A stretch of 64,000 bases of DNA, taken from DASZVB01 sp035545855. Lineage in GTDB: Bacteria > Myxococcota_A > Polyangia > Polyangiales > Polyangiaceae. Where the stretch lies: assembly GCA_035545855.1 (NCBI GenBank), contig DASZXK010000168.1, forward strand, positions 1-64,000, in the 5' to 3' direction. Position 1 is the first letter of the stretch; the number at the start of each line of letters is the position of its first letter. The notes under the pieces are model-generated. The model was not told where the DNA came from, did not search any database, and saw nothing but the letters and a program-made list of their open reading frames with translations. This document shows positions 1 through 10,500 of the stretch, piece after piece. The translations under genes and the position numbers were made by a program.

Positions 1-290
1 ACGGGGGGCCTTGGCCCCCCGAAGCTTTTGCTTCGCAAAACTTCTCCCCCCGCCGCGCTAGCGCGCGAGCGCGCTTCGCGCGCTAGCCGTGAATCGGCTG
101 GATGAATCGATTGGTCCAGTCGATTCACGGCCCCGCGAGCACGGCGAGCGCGCGCCGCTAGGCGCGGCAGGGGGAGAGGTTCCCGAGGACCGCAGGGCGA
201 AGCCCGAGGACCGCAAGGGAAGCCTCGGGGGACCAGGTCCCCCGCAAACCAGTCCCACGACGCTCTCCGCCGTTGGTCCCGAAAATCGCC
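1..290 (+). repeat. Dispersed modular repeat, copy 1 (edge copy)
   Basis: This is intergenic, hairpin-rich DNA that recurs in parts at four other places in the window. It opens with a GC palindrome (about 3-20) and a GAAGC-TTTT-GCTTC hairpin (about 21-34). Two large inverted repeats follow: 12-base arms 57-68/76-87 with perfect pairing, and 16-base arms 87-102/115-130 with one wobble pair. Next comes a module shared with copies 2 and 3 that starts GATTGGTCCAG, then two GAGGACCGCA units 21 bases apart (185-194, 206-215) and a GGGGGACC/GGTCCCCC palindrome. Short open frames here on either strand look spurious. The left end may lie outside the window. Confidence 0.85.
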
Positions 291-378
291 GCCCGAACAC
301 CGCCCCCCGATCTTTCTTTGGAACTTTTCCTCCGTCGCGATGTCGGACCTTTCCGTGGCTGGAGGCCCGGTTTCGGTG

Positions 379-408
379 TTGACGGGACGTGCCGCTGCTG
401 AGTACAAT
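379..408 (+). promoter_or_regulatory. Sigma70-type promoter before the small secreted gene and gltG
   Basis: TTGACG at 379-384 and TACAAT at 403-408 are separated by 18 bases. The start codon lies 39 bases downstream at 447. This is one of the best -35/-10 pairs in the window and sits just after the repeat block, so it probably drives 447-719 and perhaps the GltG-like gene behind it. Confidence 0.75.
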
Positions 409-446
409 ATTACTGTAATTTCGCGGAAAATTCCGTGGAGGTTGCA

Positions 447-719
447 ATGAAACGATCGATTCAAATCGGGCTGGCTGCGGTGGCAATGGGTGCGTTCGTG
501 CTCGCGACGACGGGCGCCGCGCACGCGCAGGCGAAGGACGCCGCGGGCGACAAGGGCGAGGGCTACGGGTACGAGTTCGACGACGATCCGCTGAGCGCCG
601 GCGGCTTCGGTCCGAACGACGCGACGATCCGCGTTCGCCCGCGCGCCGCGCGAACGACGCTCATTCGTCCGCGCACGTCGTTCGTTCCCGAGATGCTGAA
701 GTCCGTCGAGAACCTCTGA
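447..719 (+). CDS. Small secreted protein upstream of gltG
   Basis: This is a 90-residue protein of unrecognised family. ATG 447 is preferred over the in-frame GTG 435 because GGAGG at 437-441 sits five bases before it. Residues 1-27 form a typical signal peptide (basic start, Ala/Leu-rich core, AHA-Q cleavage site), so the mature chain of about 63 residues should be periplasmic or exported. The mature part is acidic (Asp/Glu/Gly) and then basic, with Arg-rich segments. The gene has its own promoter and lies 75 bases before the GltG-like gene in the same direction, so a role beside the gliding machinery is plausible. M. xanthus has a small Glt component (GltF), but I cannot show homology to it. 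Confidence 0.75.
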   Translation: MKRSIQIGLAAVAMGAFVLATTGAAHAQAKDAAGDKGEGYGYEFDDDPLSAGGFGPNDATIRVRPRAARTTLIRPRTSFVPEMLKSVENL

Positions 720-794
720 GAGCGTTCTCTGCCGCGCGCTGCCCGCGCGCCGCCTGATGTTTGTTTTCCAAGAGAATTCGAGGAAGCCGAGAGC

Positions 795-2849
795 ATGGCC
801 AAAGCCGTTCTAAATTTCGCGATCTACCGCGGTGACGCGCTCGAGCGTCGAGAGAGCATCGCGCAGGACATCGTCAAGGTCGGGAAGGATCCGAAGAGCC
901 ATCTCCGGATCGACGACGACGCTGCCTCGCGCATGCACGCGGTGATCGAGGTCGGGAGCCCCGAGGACATCACGCTCATCGACCTCGGGAACGACCCGGG
1001 CACGCTCGTCAACGGCGCGCGCGTGAACAAGTGCAAGCTGCACGTCGGGGACAAGATCGAGATCGGCGGGACGCAGATCCTCCTCGAGTCGGCGCAGGCC
1101 GCGGGGGAGGCGCAGCCCGTCCAGGCGCAGCAGCCACCGGCGATGCCGAAGGCCGCCTCGAACCCGTTCGCGGCGGCAGCGGCCGGCGGCGGAGCGTCGA
1201 ACCCCTTCGCCGCTTCCTCGAATCCGTTCGCAGCGGGGGCGTCGAATCCCTTCGCGGCCCCGTCGAATCCCTTCCAGGCCGCGCCGGCGAATCCGTTCGC
1301 GGCCCAGGCTGCCCGGCACGACCCGCGATACGACGTGCCGGACGACGCGCCTCCCGGAACCTACACGTACACGCTCGTCAAGAGCGGCCCCGACGTCCCG
1401 AGCGACGAGGTCGAACTTCCGCACGTCCAGGCCGTGGAAGTGATGGTGCTCTGGGGCTCGAACGTCCTCCACGTCTCGCACCTCACGCCGCCGCGGAACT
1501 TCTACGTCGGTGAGGAGCAAGGGAAGAATTTCTCCACGGACTTCTTCATCCCGTCGGAGAAGCTCGGCACGACGCGCATGCCGGTCGTCCTCGGGGACGC
1601 GGGCAGCATCTCCGTCGTCATCCCGGCCGGCGCCCGCGGGTCGATCGAGATCCCGGGGCAGGGGAAGATGTCGCTCGACGACGTCCGCCAGCGGGCGCAG
1701 CCGTGCGCCGAGCTGAGCGGCGCGCAGCAGTTCCCGATCGGTGGCGGCGCGAAGGCCCGCATCGAGCTGAACGACTTCGTGTTCCAGGTCGCGGCCGTCA
1801 ACGCCGGCAAGCCCATCAAGCACGGCGTCGGCGCCGGGATGGACTGGAACGTCCTCATGTACTTCGGGGCGTCGTTCCTCGGGGTCGGCGGCTTCATCGC
1901 CGCGATGGCGTTCTTCGTTCCGCCGCTCGGTCTCACGGACGACGACGATCTCGACAAGAACGCGCTGTACCTCATGCAGCAGTTCCTCGATGCCGCCGCC
2001 GAGCGCGAGCTCGAGGAGAAGGAGACCGAGCAGGTCACCGAGCAGGACGCGGACAACAAGGAAGGCGGAACGGGCACTCGCGCGAAGGGCGAGGAAGGCT
2101 CGATGGGCAAGCAGGACAGCAAGGCGACGAACAAGCGCTACGCCGTCCAGGGCCCTGCGGACAACGCCGATCCCCACATCGCTCGCCAGGCCGCTCTCCG
2201 CGAGGCGATGGAGTTCGGCATGATCGGCCTGCTCAACACCGGCGCCGCGGGCGACCCGAACGCGCCGACGGCGCCTTGGGGACGGGACACGTCGCTCGGA
2301 ACCGACTCCGTGAGCGCGATGGGCAACATGTTCGGCGACGAGATCGGCGACGCGTATGGCGCCGGCGGTCTCGGTCTCTCCGGCATCGGTGAAGGCGGTG
2401 GTGGTCGCGGCGAGGGCATCGGCCTCGGCTCCATCGGCACCCTCGGCCACGGCGCGGGCACCGGCACGGGTCAGGGCTTCGGCTCCGGCCACGGACGCCT
2501 CGGCGGTTCGCACAGCACGAAGGCTCCCCAGGTCCGCATGGGCGCGACCACGGTGAGCGGCCGTCTGCCGCCGGAGGTCATCCAGCGCATCGTGCGCCAG
2601 AACTACGGCCGTTTCCGTCTCTGCTACGAGCAGGGTCTCGCTCGGAACCCGAACCTCGAGGGTCGCGTGCAGGTCCGCTTCGTCATCGGTCGCGACGGCT
2701 CCGTGTCCAACGTGTCGAACGGTGGCTCGGACATCCCGGACTCGGCCGTCGTGCAGTGCGTGATCCGGAATTACTACGGTTTGAGCTTCCCTCAACCCGA
2801 GGGCGGCATCGTGACCGTCGTGTATCCGATCATGTTCTCGCCGGGCTGA
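795..2849 (+). CDS. gltG: GltG-like gliding motility protein: FHA domain, one membrane helix, AgmX/TonB-like C-terminus
   Basis: This 684-residue inner-membrane protein has an N-terminal FHA domain at about 25-95, with G30, S45-R46-x-H48 and N73-G74 in the phosphothreonine-binding positions. Six NPF tripeptides follow in an Ala/Ser linker (residues 123, 136, 143, 151, 158, 166). A second cytosolic domain occupies about 185-345, a single membrane helix about 350-376, then a charged Glu/Lys stretch, a Gly-rich linker (about 515-575) and a C-terminal AgmX/PglI-type TonB-like domain (about 583-684). In M. xanthus, GltG has FHA at the N-terminus while GltJ (AgmX) has zinc-ribbon and GYF domains, so GltG is the closer match. 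The spore-coat Nfs system also has a GltG homologue (NfsG), but the giant GltI-like gene nearby argues for gliding. Confidence 0.8.
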   Translation: MAKAVLNFAIYRGDALERRESIAQDIVKVGKDPKSHLRIDDDAASRMHAVIEVGSPEDITLIDLGNDPGTLVNGARVNKCKLHVGDKIEIGGTQILLESAQAAGEAQPVQAQQPPAMPKAASNPFAAAAAGGGASNPFAASSNPFAAGASNPFAAPSNPFQAAPANPFAAQAARHDPRYDVPDDAPPGTYTYTLVKSGPDVPSDEVELPHVQAVEVMVLWGSNVLHVSHLTPPRNFYVGEEQGKNFSTDFFIPSEKLGTTRMPVVLGDAGSISVVIPAGARGSIEIPGQGKMSLDDVRQRAQPCAELSGAQQFPIGGGAKARIELNDFVFQVAAVNAGKPIKHGVGAGMDWNVLMYFGASFLGVGGFIAAMAFFVPPLGLTDDDDLDKNALYLMQQFLDAAAERELEEKETEQVTEQDADNKEGGTGTRAKGEEGSMGKQDSKATNKRYAVQGPADNADPHIARQAALREAMEFGMIGLLNTGAAGDPNAPTAPWGRDTSLGTDSVSAMGNMFGDEIGDAYGAGGLGLSGIGEGGGGRGEGIGLGSIGTLGHGAGTGTGQGFGSGHGRLGGSHSTKAPQVRMGATTVSGRLPPEVIQRIVRQNYGRFRLCYEQGLARNPNLEGRVQVRFVIGRDGSVSNVSNGGSDIPDSAVVQCVIRNYYGLSFPQPEGGIVTVVYPIMFSPG

Positions 2850-2906
2850 TCGCGGAGAGCGGCGGCGGGGTGGGCGCTGCTCCCACCCTGTGACCCTGTC
2901 GTCGGA

Positions 2907-2926
2907 AGGGCCCCTCCGGGGGCCCT
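2907..2926 (+). terminator. Terminator-like hairpin after gltG
   Basis: AGGGCCCC (2907-2914) pairs perfectly with GGGGCCCT (2919-2926) around a four-base loop, 58 bases after the gltG stop codon. Only a short T run (GTTT at 2931) follows, so termination may be partial. Confidence 0.5.
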
Positions 2927-3304
2927 CGACGTTTGGTGCGCGCGGCTGCGCCAGGAGCCTTCCGGTTGTCGCCGGGGGCCGTGGCGGGGCGTCCGCTCCT
3001 TCCGGATCCCAGGAAATACCTACGAGATCCGGCTCGGGTCTCGGGCCGGTTCAGAGAGCGGAGACGTCGCCCGGCGTCCGACGGGGCTCCGGGGGCCTTC
3101 ATGGCTCTCCGTGTTTCGGTTCGGAGCCGGGCGTCGCCCATCGAGTGCGCGAGCGACGGTCAAGGGTGCGGCGCCGTCACCGTCGTCGGTTCGCGTCGCC
3201 GCGGCGAGCTTCGCCGACCTCGGTACCTGAAGGACGACGCACGACTGCTCCGACGTCGGACCGGGCCTTTGGAAGCGACCGCGAAGACGCTTCGGAGCGC
3301 CGAT

Positions 3305-3337
3305 CGCGCGTGTCGCGTGCCGCACGCGACACGCGCG
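3305..3337. promoter_or_regulatory. 33-base near-perfect palindrome upstream of gltE
   Basis: Sixteen-base arms (3305-3320 and 3322-3337) are exactly complementary around a single central C. The site is 41 bases upstream of the gltE -35 candidate, where an activator or repressor dimer would bind. A cruciform or RNA hairpin is the alternative. Confidence 0.6.
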
Positions 3338-3378
3338 TACTTGCCCGAAAACTCGCCGGAAATGCCGCGACGAACGGC

Positions 3379-3407
3379 TTTACTTCGGTGGAAGCGCTCT
3401 CTATGCT
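3379..3407 (+). promoter_or_regulatory. Promoter candidate for gltE
   Basis: TTTACT (3379-3384) and TATGCT (3402-3407) are 17 bases apart, each matching four of six consensus bases. The gltE start is 61 bases downstream. Confidence 0.5.
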
Positions 3408-3468
3408 CGTGTTCCTTGTCTCGGGCTTTGTCGTCGAAATCGAAACGAGCAGGAAGGGTTAGCTCGCC

Positions 3469-4401
3469 ATGAAGTACGAGAGCGTGAAGCGGGTCGCTGG
3501 AGCGGTCCTCGGTCTGTCCGTCATTTTCAGTCAGAGCGGCTGCAGCCGTAACAACATCGAGGCGATCAACCTCGCGAACCTCGGCGACAAGTCCCTCAAG
3601 GTGAACGTCGAAGGCGCGATCGAGAAGTACGAGGAAGCGACGCGTCTCGATCCGACGAACCACCTCATCTTCTGGAAGCTCGCGGGCGCGTACCAGAAGA
3701 AGGAAGACTGGGACAAGATGGCCTCCACGCTCGCGCGTGCGGTCCAGATCGCGCCAGACTTCGCCAACTATCAGTACAAGCGCGGCGTCGCGCTGCTCCA
3801 GAAGGCCGCCGCAGGCAACCCGGATGCCTACGAGGAGGCGAAGCAGCCTCTCCAGAAGTGCATCGAGACGGACCCGAACTACGCCGAGTGTTACCACGAG
3901 CTCGGAAACGCGATGCTCTGGACGGACAACGAGCAGGCCGCGCTCGACAACTGGACGAAGGCCATCGAGCACGACCCGACGGTCGCCTACTTCTATCCGC
4001 CGCTGGCGGAGACGCTCATTGCGCTGAAGCTGTACGACCAGGCCGAGGCGGTGCTGAAGGAAGGCACTCGCATCGTCCAGCCCGTCGACGAGCAAGCGAA
4101 GGAGCACCTCTACGGAAGCTACTCGCTCCTCGCGATGGTCGCGCAGGCGAAGGGCGACCGGACCGGGCAGCTCGCTGCGCTCGAGAAGGCGAACGAGATC
4201 GCCGGGGACAAGCACCCGGAGATTTCCTACAACCTCGGCAGCACCTACGCCGTCGAGAAGCCTCCCCAGAAGGAGAAGGCGGTACGGCTGCTGAACTCTT
4301 TCATCAAGCGCACCTGCAAGGGCGGTCAGGCCGCCGAGAAGTTCAAGGATCAGTGCGCTGCTGCGAACGACCTGGTGCAGAAGCTCGGCGGATCTCAGTG
4401 A
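3469..4401 (+). CDS. gltE: GltE (AglT)-like TPR lipoprotein of the gliding machinery
   Basis: This 310-residue lipoprotein has a signal segment ending in the lipobox-like sequence FSQSGC with lipid-accepting C25; Gln at -3 is unusual. The rest is TPR repeats: helix pairs such as residues 38-100 contain the W-x-L-G/A-Y and A-x-x-P patterns. In M. xanthus, GltE/AglT is an envelope TPR lipoprotein needed for adventurous gliding and works with the outer-membrane Glt proteins. The position between GltG-like and GltI-like genes supports this identity. A GGAAGG element lies about 12 bases before ATG 3469. The gene ends 101 bases before gltI and is probably cotranscribed with it. A generic TPR lipoprotein is the alternative. 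Confidence 0.75.
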   Translation: MKYESVKRVAGAVLGLSVIFSQSGCSRNNIEAINLANLGDKSLKVNVEGAIEKYEEATRLDPTNHLIFWKLAGAYQKKEDWDKMASTLARAVQIAPDFANYQYKRGVALLQKAAAGNPDAYEEAKQPLQKCIETDPNYAECYHELGNAMLWTDNEQAALDNWTKAIEHDPTVAYFYPPLAETLIALKLYDQAEAVLKEGTRIVQPVDEQAKEHLYGSYSLLAMVAQAKGDRTGQLAALEKANEIAGDKHPEISYNLGSTYAVEKPPQKEKAVRLLNSFIKRTCKGGQAAEKFKDQCAAANDLVQKLGGSQ

Positions 4402-4502
4402 TCCGCGAGCCCTCGCACACGGTCCTGTCTGTCGTCACCCAGGCGTGCGTTGTTCGCGCGGGCTCCCGCCCGTAGCGCGGTTTCTCAATCGTTCGAGGAA
4501 GC

Positions 4503-7500
4503 ATGATTCTTGAGGAGCGTCTCAATCTGCTGGAACGGAACCACGACTGGCTCGGGCTCTCGGAAGCGCTCGAGCAGGGGCTCGCTGGTTCCACCGACCC
4601 CGCGCAGCAGGCGGGCTTGCATCTTCGCCTGGGTCGCCTGCTGAACGGGCGGTTCCTCCAGGGCGTGAAGGCGCTCAAGCACTTCCAGGACGCGTTCAAG
4701 CTGAATACGGCGCTCGTCGAGGCACTCGCGGAAGCGCGTGCCATCTACTGGCAGCTCGGGAAGCTGAACATGGTTCAGAAGCTCCTCGAGCTTCAGATCA
4801 AGAACACGAACGGCGCCGCCGCGGGGCCGCTGCTCGTGCAGCTCGGGGACGTGCTCTCGGACGCGGGCGAAGCCGATCGCGCGACGGAGGCCTACGCGAA
4901 AGCGCTCCAGACGGGTGGCGCGCCGAACGCAGCGGACCTGCTGCACGACGTCCAGGTCGGGGATTCGGATTGGCAGGAGCGCGTCGCGCTCCTGCTCCGC
5001 GCGGGCCGCGAAGCGGGGACGGCCGAGGAGCGGGCGAACGCGCTGCTCCGCGCCGCGCGCATCACGCGTCGGTTCGCTCCGGACGAGATCGAAGGGATGC
5101 TCGCGCAGGCGTACACCGCCTCGCCGACGGACGTCGTCGCGGCTTCTCTCTTCGAGGACCTCCTCGCTCGCGCGGGGCGGACGGAGGAGATCCTCTCGCT
5201 CCAGCGGAAGATCCTCTCCACCATCAAGGATCCGGCGGAGCTCGGTCGCACCGCGTTCGTGTTCGGCACTCGCTGGGCGCTCCGCCACCAGAACCACGAG
5301 CTCGGCGCCGAGTTCATCTCTCAGGCGCTCGAAGCCGACGTGCGGAACGAAGCCGCGTTCGCCTACCTCCGCGAGATCTACGGGACCATGGGCGGAGACT
5401 GGGCGAAGGTGGTTTCCCTCGGGGACCGCATCGCGACCTCGGTCGGCGATTCCCCCGCCTCGGCCTTCTATCTCTCGAGCGCCGGCGGCGCTGCGTGGCG
5501 CCAGATGGGAGACCTCATCCGCGCGCGAACGTTCTTCGAGAAGCTCGCAGCCGTCGCACCGGAGCACACCGCGCTCGCCGCGTTCGAGCTCCAGATCGGG
5601 CAGAAGCTCGCGGCGTCCAAGCCGGACGGCGCGGGCAAGGCCGAGTCTCCGGCTCCGCCGCCCGTCGCCGCGTCGCCCGCGCCTCCGCCCGTCGCGGAAG
5701 AGCCCGCAGCGGCCGCCGCCGAAGAAGCGCCCGCGCCCGCCGCGGCGCCTGCCCCCGCCGTTCCCGCGAAGGCCGCTCCCGCTGCGTCCCAGGGCGGGGG
5801 AGACGCCGGCAAGATCGCCGAGCTCCGTCAGCTCCTTGCTCAGCAGGAGGCCGCCAATCGTCATCACGAGTTCGTGAAGACGCTCGTCGCCCTCGGGGAC
5901 GAAGTCACGGATCCCGCCGAGCGCGTCGGCTTCTACGAGAAGGCCGCCGAGCTCTACGTCTCGAAGTTCATGAATCAGGCGGAGGCCGTGAAGGTCTTCG
6001 AGAAGATCATCGACATCGAGCCAGGTCACTCGGCTGCGGTCGAATACCTGATCCAGATGTACGAGAAGCGTCGCGACTGGGAGAAGCTCATCTCCCTCCG
6101 ACGCGGCCAGGCCGAGCAGCTCTCCTCCCCGCAGGCTCGTGTGCAGGCCCTGAAAGAGCTCGCGAACCTCGCGACGGAGAAGGTCCGGAAGCCGGAAATC
6201 TGCATCGACCTGTGGGCGGTCGTCGTCGACAACGATCCGGAAGATCTCGACGCGCTGAACGCGCTCTCTCAGCTCTACGAACGCGCTCGCGAGTACGAAA
6301 AACTCGCCGACGTCCTCTGGAAGCTCTCCGAGGCGACCGCGGACACGGCGAAGAAGATCGAGCTCCTGAACAAGCTCGGTCAGATCGCCGGCGATCGCTT
6401 GAAGGACGAGGAGCGCGCGGTGGAAGCGTACCGCATGCTGCTCACGCTGCAGCCCGACGACCGTCGCGCGCAGGAGCAGCTCAAGAAGCGCTACGTGACG
6501 CTCGGGCGATGGGACGACCTCGAGGTCTTCTACGCCGAGAGCGGCAAGTGGGACGAGTTCATCCGCGTTCTCGAGAGCAACGAGAGCCGCGCCGAGAACG
6601 ATCAGCAGCGCATCGGCATGCTGATGAAGATCGCCGAGCTCTGGATGACCCAGAAGGGCAAGCCGGACCGTGCGGCGCGCGCGTACGAGAAGGTGCTCTC
6701 CTTCGACGCGAACCACCTCGACGCCGCCGAGCGCCTCATCCCGATCTACGGGAACATGAACAACCCGAAGGGCCTCGCCTCGGCCATCGAGGTGAAGCTG
6801 AATCACGTGTCGGATCCGTCCGACCGGCTCGAGCTCCTCCGGGAAGTCGCGTCTCTCTACGAGACGCGCATCAAGGACACCGCGAAGGCGTTCGATCGCT
6901 ACGCGTCCGCCTTCGAGATCGCTCCGAACGACGCCCAGTGCCAGACGGACGTCGAGCGGGTCGCCGAGCTCACGGGGCGCTGGGACGATCTCATCGCGGC
7001 CTACCGCGCCGCCGTGAAGAAGGCCGAGGACGACGGCGACCGCGAGGCGGTTTCCGCGCTCCGCCTCAGGCTCGGCCGCGTGCTCGTCGAGGAAGTGAAG
7101 CGCGTCGACGACGCCCTCACGGAGTACCGCGCCGTCTACGAGGCGGAGCCGGAGAACGCCGTCGCGCTCGAAGCGCTCGAGAAGCTCTACCGCCAGACCG
7201 AGCGCTGGAAGGACCTCCTCGAGGTCTACGAGAAGCGCCGGGAGCTCGCCTACAGCCCCGAGGACCGGAAGCCGATCCTCTTCGAGATCGCGAAGCTGTA
7301 CGAAGTGCAGATCGGGGACGCCGCGAAGGCGATCGAGACGTACCGCGCCGTCCTCGAGGACGACGCGGCGGACGCTCCCGCGCTCGCCGCGCTCGACACC
7401 CTGTATCAGAAGACGGGGGAGTGGGAGCCTTACGCGGAGGTCCTCCGCCGCCGCATCGAGCTCGACGTGAACGAGGGGGAGCTCATCGACCTCAAGTTCC

Positions 7501-10500
7501 GTCTCGCCCAGGCCGAGGAGAAGCACCTCGCCCGTCCGGCGGTCGCGCTGGAGAACTACCGGGAGATCCTGTTCCTCGACGCCGATCACGAGGGCGCGCG
7601 CACCGCCCTCGAAGGCATGCTCGAGAACGTGGAGCTCCGCGGCGAAGCCGCGAGCATCCTCGAGAACATCTACGAGGTCCGGGAGGACTGGGAGAAGCTC
7701 ATCAAGGCCCTCGAGATCCTCGTGCTCTCGAGCGAGGAGACGCCCCGCCGCGTCGAGCTGCTCCGGAAGATCGCCTCCGTGGCCGCCGGCCAGCTCGGTG
7801 ACCGCTCCCGCGCGTTCGACGCGCAGGCGCGCGCCGTGCGCGAAGATCCGTCCCTCGCCGAGTCCCGCCAGGAGCTCGAAGAGGTGGCTCAGGCGGCAGA
7901 CGCCTGGGACCAGCTCATCGCCCTCTACAACGAAGTGGCGGACGGCCTGTCCGACGCGACGCTCGCTCGTGACTACTGGCTTCGTCTCGCCGGCATCGAG
8001 GAGCGCCTCGGTCGCGTCGCCGAGGCGGCGCAGAGCTACACGAAGATCCTCGGCCTCGATCCCGCGGACGGAGAGGCCCTCCTCGCGATGGACGCGCTCT
8101 ACACGCGGACGGAGCGCTGGGAAGATCTCATCTCCGTCTATCGCCGCCGCATCGAGCTCGCGGAGGAAGGCGCGGATCGTGAGGCGCTCTACGCGCACAT
8201 GGCGAGCGTCTACGTGGAGAAGCTCGGGAAGCCGGACGAAGCCATCGCGGCGTACCGCGAGGTGCTCTCGCTCGACCCCACGAGCCAGGTCGCGCTCGCG
8301 GCTCTCGAGTCGCTCTTCACGCGGCAGCGCATGTGGGCCGAGCTCGCCGAGAACCTCGAGACTCGCCTCGGCCTCGCCGAGACGGAAGAAGAGCAGATCG
8401 GGCTCATGCTCCGCCTCGCTTCGCTCCGCGAACGCGAGATGAACTCGCCGGAGGCGGCGATCGAGGGCTACCGGCAGGTCCTCGAGCGGGACGCCGCCAA
8501 CGCGGACGCGCTCGCCGCTCTCGAACGGCTCGGCACCGCAGAAGCGCACGAGCTCGCCATCAGCGAGATCCTCGAGCCGCTCTACCGCCAGCAGGGCGAC
8601 TACCAGAAGCTCATCTCCGTCTACGAAGTGCAGGTCCGCCGCGCGGACGACGCGAACCGCAAGGTGGAGCTCCTCCACGGCATCGCGCAGCTCTACGAAG
8701 ACGCGGCCTCCGACCCCTCCGCGGCGTTCGACACGCACGCTCGCGCGCTCGCGGTGGACCCGGGCAACGAGACGACGCAGGAGGCGCTCGACCGCCTGGC
8801 GCGCGCGTCGAACCGGTTCACGGATCTCGCCAAGGTCTTCGAGGATCTGGCGGAGAAGCAGACGGATCCCGAGCTCGGGAGCCGCCTGTACACGTTCGCG
8901 GCCCGGGTCGTGGAAAACGACGTCGGGGACGTGAACCGCGCCATCGAGCTCTACCGCAAGGTCCTCGGCATCGATCCGACGAACCTCGCCGCGGCGGAGT
9001 CCTTGCAGACGCTCTTCCAGTCCACGGAACGCTTCGCGGACATGTCGCTCATCCTCCAGCGCAAGGCGGAGATGCTCTCCGACGCGGAAGAGCAGAAGGC
9101 GGCTCTCTACCAGGCCGCGACGCTCGAAGAAGAGGTCCTCGAGCGTCCCGACGACGCGATCGCCGTCTACAAGAAGGTCCTCGAGCTCGACTCGGAAGAC
9201 CTCCGCAGCGTGGACGCGCTCATCGGGCTCTACCTGAAGGCCCAGAAGTGGGCCGAGCTCCTCGAGGTCTACTCCCGCAAGGCGGACCTCGTCATGGACG
9301 CCGAGGAGAAGAAGCTCATCTACTACGAGGTCGGCGCCGTCTACGAGCGCGAGCTCGGCAACGTCCAGAGCGCGATCGACACGTACCAGAAGGTCCTCGA
9401 GCTCGATCCGGACGACCTCACGGCGCTCGGTCGCCTCGACGTGCTCTACCAGACCGCCCAGAACTGGTCGGAGCTGCTCACGGTACTCATGCACGAGGCG
9501 GAGCTCACCTCCGACCCGGCGGAGGCCATCGGCTACCAGTACCGGATCGCCGAGCTCTACGAGAAGCACCTCGGGGACGTCGCCCGCGCGGTCGAGCTCT
9601 ACCGGGACATCCTCGGCGTTCAGCCCGATCACGCGCCGACGCTCGCGGCCCTCGAGGGCATCAAGAGCGGGGACAAGGAAGCGCTCGGCGCTGCGGCGGT
9701 CCTCGAGCCGGTCTACGAGGCGATGGGCGAGTGGCAGAAGCTCGTCAGCGTGCTCGAGGTGCAGGTGAAGGCCGCGCAGGATCCCTTCGCGCGCGTGGAC
9801 CTTCTCCACCGGATCGCGGCCCTCCAGGAAGAGAGCCTCGGGGACGCGACGAAGGCGTTCGAGACGTACTCCCGGGCCGTCGGCGAGGACAGCCAGAACG
9901 AGCAGTCGCTCGGCGCGCTCGAACGGCTCGCGATGCAGATCGAGCGGTGGCCGGCCGTCGCCTCCCTGTACGACACCGAGCTCGACAAGCTCCAGAACGA
10001 GCCCGAGCGTCTCGTCGAACTGGGGCTCCGCGTCGCGCAGGTGTACGAAGTCCAGCTCGAGAGCCTCGACAACGCCGTCGCGCGGTACCGCCGCGTGCTC
10101 GAGGCAGATCCGGAGAACCAGAGCGCCGTTCGTTCGCTGGATCGCCTCTTCTCGCAGGCGGAGCGGTGGACGGAGCTCGCGGAAATCCTCTCGCGCGAGG
10201 CCGAGCTCGGCCAGAGCCCCGAGGAGATCCTCGAGTTCAAGTTCCGCCTCGGTAGCGTCTATCAGCTCCGCCTGAACGACATCGACAAGGCGATCGCCGC
10301 CTACAGCGAGGTCATCAACGCGGCGCCCGAGCACGAGGAGACGCTCCGCGCTCTCGAAGGGCTCTTCGAGTCCGGTCAGAAACAGCTGGAAATTGGCCAG
10401 ATCCTCGAGCCGCTCTATCAGTCGGCGGGCGAGTGGGAAAAGCTCATCCGCGTCCACGAGGCGCAGCTCGCGGCCATCTCGGAGCCCGAAGAGCGCATCC

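Larger units (their letters stand above)
2850..3468. other. Long intergenic region between gltG and gltE
   Basis: The 619 bases between these genes contain open frames (for example 2890-3462 and 2933-3472), but they are Arg-rich with no recognisable domain, so I treat the stretch as non-coding. It holds a terminator-like hairpin at 2907-2926, a 33-base palindrome at 3305-3337 and a promoter candidate at 3379-3407. A leader or regulatory role for gltE-gltI transcription is inferred. Confidence 0.65.

Noticed and set aside
2890..3472. Open frames between gltG and gltE (including 2933-3472)
   Set aside because: Arg/Ala/Ser-rich translations, no start signal, and they run through a terminator-like hairpin, palindrome and promoter candidate.
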